DNA from: Bacteroidales bacterium
GTDB taxonomy: Bacteria > Bacteroidota > Bacteroidia > Bacteroidales > VadinHA17
Direction of reading: 5' to 3'
NCBI GenBank assembly: GCA_016709865.1
Contig: JADJLX010000001.1
Coordinates: 248,001 to 312,000, forward strand
Length of the DNA stretch: 64,000 nt
Shown: piece after piece, positions 35,654 to 44,171 of the stretch
How the letters are laid out: each line of letters opens with the position of its first letter
Numbering within the stretch: position 1 is the stretch's first letter
Translations under genes and position numbers: made by a program
Notes under the pieces: generated by a model
Databases searched by the model: none
Told to the model about the DNA's origin: nothing
What the model saw: only the letters and a program-made list of their open reading frames with translations

Positions 35654-35690
35654 CGTCATTGCGAGTCCGACGAAGGAGGACGAAGCAATC
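35654..35690. repeat. CGTCATTGCGAG/CGAAGCAATC dispersed repeat
   Basis: 'CGTCATTGCGAG' and 'GACGAAGCAATC' with inverted 'ATTGC'/'GCAAT' ends match a short palindromic repeat that is scattered through many bacterial genomes. It lies between the PD40 remnant and the end of ettA, 10 bp downstream of the latter's stop codon. Confidence 0.7.
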
Positions 35691-35699
35691 CCTGGCCAC

Positions 35700-37381
35700 C
35701 TACACGAGTTTCTTATACTTAATCCTTGCAGGGGTTGTATCTGAAACTCTCTTCTTATAGTTTTCTTCATAATCTGAATAGTTCCCTTCGAACCAAACCA
35801 CCTTTGAATTGCCTTCAAAGGCTATCATATGAGTAGTTACCCTGTCGAGGAACCATCTGTCGTGTGATATAATTACAGCACATCCGGCGAAGTTCTCCAG
35901 ACCTTCTTCCAATGCTCTGAGAGTATTAACATCTATATCGTTTGTCGGCTCATCGAGCAGAAGAACATTTGCGCCGGATTTAAGGGTAAGTGCAAGGTGA
36001 AGCCTGTTTCTCTCTCCTCCTGAAAGGACCCCGCATTTTTCTCCTGATCGGCTCCGGTGAAGTTAAAACGAGCCACATAAGCACGTGCATTCACCGGACG
36101 GTTTCCGACCATTACATCCTGCTGTCCTCCTGAAATAACCTCATAAACTGTTTTCGCAGGGTCAATTGCAGAATGTGCCTGGTCGACATATCCAAGTGTA
36201 ACGGTCTCACCTATTTTGAAGCTTCCCTTGTCAGCCCCTTCCTGTCCCATTATCATTCTGAAGAGAGTTGTTTTACCGGCGCCATTTGGTCCGATAACAC
36301 CAACTATTCCGTTTGGAGGAAGGCTGAATTCCAAATCTTCAAATAATACTTTATTATCGAAAGCTTTTGTAACAGACTTCGCCTCGATTACCTTGTCGCC
36401 TAAGCGTGGTCCGTTAGGAATAAATATTTCAAGTTTATCTTCCTTCTGTTTTACATCCTGATTAAGGAGGTTTTCATAGGCCCCTAACCTGGCTTTCGAC
36501 TTTGCATGACGTGCTTTCGGGGACATTCTGACCCATTCAAGTTCGCGTTCAAGGATCTTGCGTCTCTTAACATTTCCTTTTTCTTCTGATTCCAGTCTTT
36601 TTGCTTTCTGTTCAAGCCATGAAGAATAATTCCCTTTCCAGGGGATTCCTTCGCCGCGGTCGAGCTCGAGTATCCATCCGGCTACATTATCCAGGAAATA
36701 ACGGTCGTGAGTGATGCAAATCACTGTTCCGTGGTATTGCTTGAGTGTTGTTTCAAGCCACTGAACAGATTCTGCATCGAGGTGGTTTGTAGGCTCATCG
36801 AGAAGAAGAACATCGGGCTGCTGCAGTAGTAATCTGCAGAGCGCCACCCTTCTCCGTTCTCCTCCAGAAAGGACATTTACCCTTGCATCGCCTTCCGGAC
36901 AACGGAGTGCGTCCATAGCCCTTTCCAGCTTATGCTCAATATTCCAGCCATCGTGGTATTCAATCTTTTCCTGAAGTACTGCCTGACGATCCATCAGTTG
37001 CTGCATCTTATCAGGATTTTCATATACCTCAGGTTCCCCGAAACTGTTATTTATTTTTCATACTCTTTTATAATCTCCATTATATCCTTCACTCCTTCCT
37101 CAACGATTTCCCTTACTGAACGGTTTTCATCAAGCAAAGGATCCTGTGAGAGATGTCCAACAGTGTATCCTGGAAGAAATGTAACCTCTCCCTGATACTC
37201 CTTTTCGAGACCGGCAATTATTTTCAGAAGTGTTGATTTCCCTGATCCGTTAAGACCGATGATGCCGATTTTCGCTCCAAGGAAAAATGATAGAGATATA
37301 TCTTTCAGCACCTGCCTGTGAGGAGGGAAAGGTTTTCCCTACACGGTACATTGAAAAAATGATCTTATTGTCGTCAGCCAT
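35700..37381 (-). CDS. ettA: ABC-F ATPase EttA (three frameshifts as sequenced)
   Basis: Energy-sensing translational throttle protein acting at the ribosomal E site. Joining four segments gives a full ABC-F chain of ~560 aa: start '[19 protein letters not shown]', Walker A '[12 protein letters not shown]', signature '[14 protein letters not shown]', Walker B '[20 protein letters not shown]', second Walker A '[13 protein letters not shown]', and the end '[20 protein letters not shown]' and '[12 protein letters not shown]'. '[10 protein letters not shown]' marks EttA among ABC-F proteins. Frame breaks lie near 37330 (one extra C), 37053 (A run one short) and 36036 (A run one short). All three sit in homopolymers, so errors are likely. 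No ORF in a single frame spans it. Confidence 0.9.
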
Positions 37382-37415
37382 AATATTATAGATTAGTCAC
37401 CGTACAAAAATAAGC

Positions 37416-37440
37416 AGAGACGCCCGATTTGGGCGTCTCT
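37416..37440 (-). terminator. Intrinsic terminator of the small membrane protein gene
   Basis: Perfect 10-bp stem AGAGACGCCC/GGGCGTCTCT with a 5-nt loop. On the minus strand it is followed by 'GCTTATTTTTG' and it lies 22 bp after the stop of the gene at 37463. Confidence 0.85.
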
Positions 37441-37462
37441 ACCATAATATTTTTTCAAAATT

Positions 37463-37840
37463 TTATTTCTTCTCAAATAATTTAAGAGTCTCATCCTGCA
37501 TTAATACCCAGATGGAGTAGACCCCTTTTAAAGTTCCTATCGGGATATTCAGGCATCCTACCACAGCAACTACCATAACCAGGTATCTTGCCCATGGCAG
37601 ATACGACAGAAGCCCCAATCCGCCAACCAGTCCAAGTGTTGATAAGAACCCTATAAGCAGAGGGACACTTATTGACAGGAATCTGAGTACTATTACTCCT
37701 GTCTCGTCATTTTCAACAAACCCGCTGGCAAACCTCAAAGCAAAAAATGCTGCAACAGCACCTATCAGACCGAGGATTCCGAAGCCGATATGAATAGCTC
37801 CGACCACGGTTACATGCTTTCTCATTTTTGAATCTTCCAT
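37463..37840 (-). CDS. Small four-helix membrane protein, unknown function
   Basis: 125 aa. After a short basic start ('MEDSKMRKHV') come four hydrophobic helices ('GAIHIGFGILGLIGAVAAFF', 'VLRFLSISVPLLIGFLSTLG', 'YLVMVVAVVGCLNIPIG', and 'YSIWVL'), with a short charged tail 'QDETLKLFEKK'. The compact loops and helix lengths are as in small integral-membrane proteins of no known role. Has its own terminator. I cannot name a function. Confidence 0.75.
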   Translation of the reverse strand: MEDSKMRKHVTVVGAIHIGFGILGLIGAVAAFFALRFASGFVENDETGVIVLRFLSISVPLLIGFLSTLGLVGGLGLLSYLPWARYLVMVVAVVGCLNIPIGTLKGVYSIWVLMQDETLKLFEKK

Positions 37841-37935
37841 GATGCTAATTTTTTATGCAATTTATAAATATTTTCATTCCTGATACAATGACTATCAATT
37901 TTGGAGATTGCTGCATACAAAGAAAAGAGTTTTAG

Positions 37936-37943
37936 TATCTTTG
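37936..37943 (+). promoter_or_regulatory. Candidate -7 box TATCTTTG
   Basis: TATCTTTG fits TAnnTTTG exactly, about 20 bp before the ATG at 37963; a TTG at 37908-37910 is slightly too far for the -33 box. Confidence 0.45.
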
Positions 37944-37962
37944 GACTTTAAAATATGATTAT

Positions 37963-38190
37963 ATGAAAAGGAAATTACTCTATGCTGCCGGATTTTTACT
38001 AGTTGCTTTTTCGTTTAATGCCTGCGAAGGACTGACCTGTAAAGTTTGTTCACAGAATACATATAATTCTTCCGGATCACTGATTACAGCAGGCACAGAA
38101 ACAGAATATTGTGATGCAGACCTGGTAAAGATTCAGGCTACTCCTGATGTTACGGTATTAGGGGTTACAACTAAATGGGTTTGCAGGTAA
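37963..38190 (+). CDS. Small cysteine-containing lipoprotein
   Basis: 75-aa protein. Residues 1-21 are a lipoprotein signal ('LLVAFSFNAC', lipobox N-A-C with Cys21). The 54-residue mature part has four other cysteines ('CKVCS', 'YCDAD', 'VCR'), possibly disulfide-bonded. The C-terminal stop abuts the stop of the convergent SpoIIE-type phosphatase gene at 38191. No named family recognised; its size and secretion suggest an extracytoplasmic partner or sensor role. Confidence 0.65.
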   Translation: MKRKLLYAAGFLLVAFSFNACEGLTCKVCSQNTYNSSGSLITAGTETEYCDADLVKIQATPDVTVLGVTTKWVCR

Positions 38191-40086
38191 TTAGTACCTG
38201 ACTCCTATCATAGTCACGTCATCAACCTGAGAGTTGTCTCCGCGCCACTCTTCAAATATCTCATTTAGCCGCTCACCCTGCTTAAGCATTGGTTTTCCTG
38301 CCATTGCAATCAGGGTTTCTTTTAGTTGGGCAGACATAAATTTCTTCTCTTTCGGTCCGCCAAACTGGTCGCAATAACCATCAGAGAAAATATACATGGC
38401 ATCTCCCTTCTGGAGATCAATCTCATTAAGGGTAAATGGTGTCATTTTATAATGAATGGCAACCGGCATCTTATCAGCCCGGTAATGAATAAGCTCATTG
38501 CCCCTGATCAGATAGAGCGGATTATTTGCTCCTGAGTAATAGAGTTTATTTTTGTCAAAATCAATAACAAGAACAGCGATATCCATTCCGTCCTTTATAC
38601 TCTCTTCTTCGGCAACCTGTTTCAGTGCCTTAATAATACCGGCACGAAGTTCTTCAATTATCTGGTCGGGCATCAGGACATGCTTCCCGTTTACGATTTC
38701 ATTTAGCATCGTTACTCCAAGCATGCTCATAAAGGCACCCGGAACTCCATGACCAGTACAGTCGGCTGCAATAATAACCTGAAGGTTCCCCTGGGATGAA
38801 ACCCAGTAAAAGTCACCGCTTACAATAGCCAGCGGTTTATATAATACAAAGTGTTCCAGCTTATCGCTGAAGAGTTCAAGAGAAGGTATAAGTGCAGTTT
38901 GAATTCTCTTTGCATACATTATACTATCGGTAATATGCTTCTTCTGGTATGCAATCTGGTCACGCTGAGCTTCAGCAAGGTCTCTCTGCTGTTCAATCTC
39001 ATCCTTCTGGGCTGATATAATCCGGTTTTTCTCCTCGAGCCTTATATTGGCTTCTTTCTTAATCTTATATCCTCTGTAGATATAGTACCCGAGAAAACTG
39101 ACGAGGAGTAAAGCAAACAATACAAAATAGAGTATAAGTTTCTGTTTTTCAATAGCTTCCAGCTGGACTTTGATCTTGTTGTCCTGCTCTGAGATTCTTT
39201 TAAGCTGCTCATCAATCCTGGCTAACTGAAGGTTTATCTTTTCCTTTTGATTTGTCAGAGTATCCTTTTGTATCTGTACCTCTTTCTGCTGCAGAACAAT
39301 AGTCTGCTTCTGAACAGTGATCTCACCCTGCTGTTTACTTATCTGGACAAACTGTCTGTCGAGAACTTTTTGTTTTTCATTAAGGGTTTTTTCTTTAATC
39401 GCAATCTCCTGATTAAGGCTGTCGAGATGAGCTTTTTGTCGTAGTATTTCAGCTTTCTGATTATTTATCATTTCAAGCTGTTGGCGAATAGTATCGCGCT
39501 GTATCACAATCTGTTCGCTCGCCTTTCCAAAAAGGTTTTCCCAGTCTTCCTTTGTTTTAATTGCCTGGGTAAGCATATTGGGATTAACGTTCATTCCGGC
39601 CTTTTTGATCATATCTTCATTCACACCATAGTTTGGCATTTGTCCCTTAACTCCCATGAAATTGATCATTGATTCCCTGAATTCATAGCCTTCTGTGATC
39701 AGCAATGTCTGATGACCTTCAAGTTTAGCTTTAACTTTATTAAGGTTAAATCCTTTTGCCTTATTTATATACAATACCTGAGTATGAAGAATGTCCTCCT
39801 CCCTTCTGAAAGCAACAAGTTCAACAGGTTTGTCCTGAATCGTCTTCCGGGTTTTCGCAAGGTTTCCCATTTCCCAGAAAAGTTCAGAGGTATTATCAAG
39901 AATCCCTATCCTGAATATTGCGGAATCTGCAAATCCGGGTCCGTAATCAATATATTTTGATATATCGAAGATAAATACAGAACGGGTCCCGTCGTCCAAT
40001 CCTCCCTGGCTGTAACCATTACTGATAAACAATAACAATCCTAATGACAGGATTGAAGCTCTGATAAAGCGGATCTGTTTTAACAT
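38191..40086 (-). CDS. YfiR-like sensor-coiled coil-SpoIIE phosphatase, membrane-bound
   Basis: Transmembrane signalling phosphatase, 631 aa. Signal peptide 1-26, YfiR/DUF4154-like domain about 32-150 ('SVFIFDISKYIDYG', 'VLYINKAKGFNL', 'TLLITEGYEF'), then a long coiled coil (190-316, 'I-x-x-Q-K' rich), one membrane helix (317-337), a cytoplasmic helix and a PP2C/SpoIIE domain from about 395. Metal motifs 'IVSGDFYWVS' (Asp425), 'ADCTGHGVPGAFMSMLG', 'YSGANNPLYLI', 'FSDGYCDQFGG' and 'DDVTMIGVRY' look complete. It would sense a periplasmic or redox signal and set phosphorylation of a cytoplasmic target. Divergent from a stand-alone receiver gene (170 bp apart). Confidence 0.88.
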   Translation of the reverse strand: MLKQIRFIRASILSLGLLLFISNGYSQGGLDDGTRSVFIFDISKYIDYGPGFADSAIFRIGILDNTSELFWEMGNLAKTRKTIQDKPVELVAFRREEDILHTQVLYINKAKGFNLNKVKAKLEGHQTLLITEGYEFRESMINFMGVKGQMPNYGVNEDMIKKAGMNVNPNMLTQAIKTKEDWENLFGKASEQIVIQRDTIRQQLEMINNQKAEILRQKAHLDSLNQEIAIKEKTLNEKQKVLDRQFVQISKQQGEITVQKQTIVLQQKEVQIQKDTLTNQKEKINLQLARIDEQLKRISEQDNKIKVQLEAIEKQKLILYFVLFALLLVSFLGYYIYRGYKIKKEANIRLEEKNRIISAQKDEIEQQRDLAEAQRDQIAYQKKHITDSIMYAKRIQTALIPSLELFSDKLEHFVLYKPLAIVSGDFYWVSSQGNLQVIIAADCTGHGVPGAFMSMLGVTMLNEIVNGKHVLMPDQIIEELRAGIIKALKQVAEEESIKDGMDIAVLVIDFDKNKLYYSGANNPLYLIRGNELIHYRADKMPVAIHYKMTPFTLNEIDLQKGDAMYIFSDGYCDQFGGPKEKKFMSAQLKETLIAMAGKPMLKQGERLNEIFEEWRGDNSQVDDVTMIGVRY

Positions 40087-40255
40087 GTTATTCAGGTATT
40101 ATTAATACGAATTTGCACAATTTTATTTTAGAAACCAAATCTGCCGGAGTCATGATCTTCCGGGAATGTTGATAAAATGTTAATAACTGCGGTATTATAG
40201 CAGTTCCTGCTGATTTTCTTATAGTAATTTTATAGATGTTTAAAAAATAGCGATA

Positions 40256-40675
40256 ATGACCCTGAATATCAGCAACTTGGAGCTTGAAGGAAAAAATCTG
40301 GTAATTGTAGAGGATGATCTCCCATCGATAAAATACTATGAGACTCTGCTGAAGAATTCAGGCGCTGATGTTAAAATCTTTCGTACAGGCAAAGAATTTG
40401 TTGAATATCTAAATGAAGGAAAACCTGCAATAGATCTGGTTTTCATGGATTTTCTTATTCCTCTGATAAATGGTATTGAGTGCATCAGAATTTTCCGAAA
40501 AGAAAGAAAAGGTACTCCTGTAATAATGATTACCGCATACTCTTCCGAACAGGCAAAAACAGATGCTTATATTGCGGGCTGCAGTGAATATGTCCTTAAG
40601 CCTATTTATCCCGAGAAGATATTCTTCCTAATTGAAAAATATCTCAGAACAACCACAACTGTTTTCCAACAATAG
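40256..40675 (+). CDS. Stand-alone response-regulator receiver domain
   Basis: 139-residue CheY-like protein with no output domain. Acidic pocket 'VIVEDDL' (Glu19, Asp20, Asp21), phosphoacceptor Asp65 in 'LVFMDFLIPLING', Thr in 'MITAYSSEQA', and Lys115 in 'YVLKPIYPE'. It may be the partner of a hybrid histidine kinase or of the divergent phosphatase next to it. The 170-bp divergent region upstream has no clear box that I can call. Downstream is a palindromic repeat. Confidence 0.9.
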   Translation: MTLNISNLELEGKNLVIVEDDLPSIKYYETLLKNSGADVKIFRTGKEFVEYLNEGKPAIDLVFMDFLIPLINGIECIRIFRKERKGTPVIMITAYSSEQAKTDAYIAGCSEYVLKPIYPEKIFFLIEKYLRTTTTVFQQ

Positions 40676-40695
40676 TAATCAACCATACCTTTATC

Positions 40696-40814
40696 TAACC
40701 ACAAAGGGCACAAAGAATTTACACGAAGGCCACAAAGGATTATTCTTAATAGGGACTATCGAATAAAAAAAATACTTTGTGTACTTTGAGTATCCTTTGT
40801 GTGCTTTGTGGTTA
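40696..40814. repeat. AACCACAAAGG/CCTTTGTGGTT palindromic element
   Basis: Terminal inverted repeats of about 20 bp, 'TAACCACAAAGGGCACAAAG' left and 'CTTTGTGTGCTTTGTGGTTA' right (two mismatches), surround a core with more 'CACAAAGG' and 'CTTTG' words. The whole gap between the receiver gene and the DUF2723 gene is made of this element. Kin to 8529-8628. Confidence 0.9.
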
Positions 40815-40828
40815 ATGGATTTCGACTT

Positions 40829-43800
40829 CTAATTTCCGGAAGGCTGCACCATCTTCACATAGTCGGCATAATATCCTTCAAGTTTTGATGTTATCTCCTG
40901 ACCCAGTTCGTTCTTACCATATGCCTCGCATGCATTTGCAACCCTTGATGTGTACTGGATAGCTGTTTGTATTTCAAACTCGGCTGAATTGATAATGTAT
41001 GGCCTCTGTTTAAGATAATAGTCAAGCTGTTCAAAATAATACTTACTAAAATCGTTCGTCATAGCGACAGCTTTTTCGGTTGCTCCTGCAGCAAAATAGG
41101 CTTCAATAATATCTGCCACATAAGGATCATATGAAACCTTCTCAAGCGGCAGTGCATTCATACAATAATCAAGAACCTCTATTGCTTTCTCATTCTTTCC
41201 CTCAGCAACAAGTTCCTTTGCCAGTCTGGCATGATTAAGCCTTGCTTTGATAACAATTATTGTACGCTTATGGTTATAGTCAATATTTACCTTGGGATCA
41301 TTTGCACCGCCCCAGGCAAATTTCTTAATCATATTCTCATACAAAATATCGGCATCTATCCTTCCATATTCAAGCCAGTTCTTATTTTGCGATTTAATAG
41401 GAACAAGTCTGAAAGCAAGTCCTTCAAGCTGAAAATATTCCTCAAGGCCAAAAGCATCATTGTGATATCCCGTTACAAAATAAATCGGGCGTTCCCATTT
41501 ATTGTGTGCAAGTATGTCAAGGACAATGAGCTGACTTTTCAAAATTGAATTCCCCTTCAGTTTGATATCGATGTATGGAACAATTTTGTCGGCATCCTCA
41601 GGCTTAACTGTTCCGGAGGCGATAACTTTTGCTGCATCAACAGGGATCCTGATTATTTTTGTAGGCACAACATCGAGCATTTCAGTAGTCGAAACCTGAA
41701 CTTTAGTGCCCTTATTATCACTTTTTATCCACTCGATCACAGTTGAAATGTCAACAGGGTCTTTTGTTTTTTCCACAATAAAAACCTGGTTGTTAATACC
41801 GTCATAATATTTTTTTACAGGCAGTGTAACAGGAAGAGGAGCAGATTCATATACTTTGTTTTTCATCTGGTTTATATACCAGTCTGTGTTAAGCAGCATC
41901 AGGTTGCAAACACGTATATCGGTTCTGGTTCCTTCAACTTCCTGTGCATACCATAACGGGAAGGTGTCGTTATCGCCGTTTGTAAACAGAATAGCGTTAG
42001 GAGCACACGAATTAAGATAGTTTTTTGCAACATCTCTTGCCAGATAACGTCCCGAACGGTCATGATCATCCCAGTTCTCTGAGCCCATAACCAAAGGTAC
42101 AGCCACAAAACAGAGCACTCCGGCAACCGGTGCTGCAATTTTCTCGCTGACAACTTTTGAAAATAAATCGAATAAAGCAAGTACTCCAAGCCCTATCCAT
42201 ACAGAAAAGAAGTAGAAAGATCCTGTATAGGCATAATCTCTTTCTCTTGGCTGGTTCGGATACTGGTTCAGATAAATCACAATTGCTATTCCTGTCATTA
42301 TGAAGAGGATACCGATTATTCCCCAGTTTCTGTTGTCGCGGTTGAGGTGATAAAACATACCTGCTAATCCAAGCAGGAAAGGAAGGAGGAAATACTTGTT
42401 CCGTGAAGTATCGTTTTTCTGTTCTGCAGGAAGATCTGCTGTTCCAAGTCTTGGTTCATCCAGGAATTTAATTCCTGTAATCCAGTTGCCGTTAACAGCA
42501 CCACCTGTTCCCTGAGTGTCGTTCTGCTTTCCTGAAAAGTTCCACATGAAATACCTGAAGTACATATACCCAAACTGATAGGAAAACATAAACCTCAGAT
42601 TCTCTCCGAAAGTCGGACGTCTTATTACTTTTTTCTCGCCTGCCTGGTCAGTTGTCTGAAGAGGAGTTCCTTTCACCTCTCCCCATTGTTCATATACGCT
42701 GATATGATCTTCCTGGTCGCTCCACATCCTTGGAAACAGGGTCATGAAACGCGGATCATAAATCCTTTCAAGATTTTTTCCGGTAATTATATATTTTCCT
42801 TTTTCAAGTGCATATTTGGGTTTACCATCTTTATAATCAGTAACAGGTGCATTATAATATGCCCCGTGAAAAAGCGGCCTCTGCCCATACTGCTCCCTGT
42901 TAAGAAAATAGAGCAGGTTGAATGGATTTGAAGGATTATTTTCATTAAGAGGAGTATCAGCTGTTGATCTGATGACGATAATTGCATTTGACGAATAACC
43001 GATCATTATAACCATTATAGCGGTCATTGAGGTATTGAGTATTGTTCTGCTCTTTCCCGCGATATACCAGATAAGTCCCGATACTGAAACAAGAACCAGA
43101 ATATTAAGTATGGCAGAGCCGGAAATTATCCAAATACCAACAAAAAACAGAGCGGCAATGGCAAAGAGGGCATTTTTGGTTGTGTTATTTGAAGTAAAGG
43201 AGAACCTGACCGAAAGTATAAAAAGAGCAGCCAGCAAAATAATATGAAATGCCATTCCGCTGTTAACAGGAAGTCCCAGTGTATTTACAAAAAACAGATC
43301 AAATTTTGATGAGATAATTACAACTCCGGGCATGATCCCATACATCAGAAGTGCCAGAAGAGCAACAGAAGTTGACAAAGAAAAGAGAAATCCTTTCCAT
43401 GAAAACTCAAACTTTTTGAAATAATAGACGAGTACAATAGCAGGCAGGGCCAGAAGGTTAAGAAGGTGAACACCTATCGACAGACCCATAAGAAATGCTA
43501 TAAGGATCAGCCAGCGGTCGGCGTACTGCTCATCAGCCACATCTTCCCATTTCAGGATAGCCCAGAATACACAAGCAGTAAATAATGAGGATGTTGCATA
43601 CACTTCTCCTTCAACTGCAGAAAACCAGAAAGAATCGGAAAAGGTATAAGCCAGTGAACCGACAAAACCTGCAGCCATAACTGCAATTAACCGGCCCTGA
43701 CTGAATTTACTTTCGTCATTAAGCAGGATTTTTCTAGCAAGATGTGTAATTGTCCAGAACAAAAACAGAATTGTAAATGCACTTACAAGAGCTGACATAG

Positions 43801-44041
43801 CGTTCACCATTACAGCAACTTTTGATACATCACCTCCGGCAAAAAGAGTAAAGAAACGAGCCATAACCATAAATACCGGGTTCCCGGGAGGATGTCCGAC
43901 TTCAAGTTTAAATGCGGAAGCAATGAATTCCCCGCAATCCCAGAGACTAGCAGTGGGTTCCAGTGTCATAAGGTAAGTAACAGCTGCAACAGCAAAAACT
44001 ACCCATCCTGAAATGTTATTTATGAGCCTGTAATTCTTCAT
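40829..44041 (-). CDS. DUF2723 membrane glycosyltransferase (GT117-like)
   Basis: Large polytopic membrane protein, 1070 aa from the ATG at 44041 ('MKNYRLINNISGWVVFAVAAVTYL'-like start, cut here); an earlier ATG at 44071 only adds ten residues. Twelve or so helices make up the first ~650 residues, with the DUF2723 signatures 'LEPTASLWDCGEFIASAFKLEVGHPPGNP' in two parts and 'FTNGDNDTFPLWYAQEVEGTR', then a soluble C-terminal part with TPR-like helices. Members are thought to be protein O-mannosyl- or other lipid-sugar-dependent transferases, typical of Bacteroidota. Asp in 'WDCGEF' is the conserved candidate catalyst. Likely acts on secreted proteins. Monocistronic. Confidence 0.88.
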   Translation of the reverse strand: MKNYRLINNISGWVVFAVAAVTYLMTLEPTASLWDCGEFIASAFKLEVGHPPGNPVFMVMARFFTLFAGGDVSKVAVMVNAMSALVSAFTILFLFWTITHLARKILLNDESKFSQGRLIAVMAAGFVGSLAYTFSDSFWFSAVEGEVYATSSLFTACVFWAILKWEDVADEQYADRWLILIAFLMGLSIGVHLLNLLALPAIVLVYYFKKFEFSWKGFLFSLSTSVALLALLMYGIMPGVVIISSKFDLFFVNTLGLPVNSGMAFHIILLAALFILSVRFSFTSNNTTKNALFAIAALFFVGIWIISGSAILNILVLVSVSGLIWYIAGKSRTILNTSMTAIMVIMIGYSSNAIIVIRSTADTPLNENNPSNPFNLLYFLNREQYGQRPLFHGAYYNAPVTDYKDGKPKYALEKGKYIITGKNLERIYDPRFMTLFPRMWSDQEDHISVYEQWGEVKGTPLQTTDQAGEKKVIRRPTFGENLRFMFSYQFGYMYFRYFMWNFSGKQNDTQGTGGAVNGNWITGIKFLDEPRLGTADLPAEQKNDTSRNKYFLLPFLLGLAGMFYHLNRDNRNWGIIGILFIMTGIAIVIYLNQYPNQPRERDYAYTGSFYFFSVWIGLGVLALFDLFSKVVSEKIAAPVAGVLCFVAVPLVMGSENWDDHDRSGRYLARDVAKNYLNSCAPNAILFTNGDNDTFPLWYAQEVEGTRTDIRVCNLMLLNTDWYINQMKNKVYESAPLPVTLPVKKYYDGINNQVFIVEKTKDPVDISTVIEWIKSDNKGTKVQVSTTEMLDVVPTKIIRIPVDAAKVIASGTVKPEDADKIVPYIDIKLKGNSILKSQLIVLDILAHNKWERPIYFVTGYHNDAFGLEEYFQLEGLAFRLVPIKSQNKNWLEYGRIDADILYENMIKKFAWGGANDPKVNIDYNHKRTIIVIKARLNHARLAKELVAEGKNEKAIEVLDYCMNALPLEKVSYDPYVADIIEAYFAAGATEKAVAMTNDFSKYYFEQLDYYLKQRPYIINSAEFEIQTAIQYTSRVANACEAYGKNELGQEITSKLEGYYADYVKMVQPSGN

Positions 44042-44144
44042 TTTATCTGTTTGTGTTTCCCGGAAAATCAAATATAAGATCAGCTGACGAAATTACTTAT
44101 TTTTTTCAAACTACCGTCAACGGTTTACAGCTCACTTATTTTAC

Positions 44145-44152
44145 TACTTTTG
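44145..44152 (+). promoter_or_regulatory. Candidate -7 box TACTTTTG
   Basis: Fits TAnnTTTG, 20 bp before the start codon at 44172; a TTT at 44124 is a weak -33 candidate. Confidence 0.4.
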
Positions 44153-44171
44153 ACCAATATTTGTTTGATAA

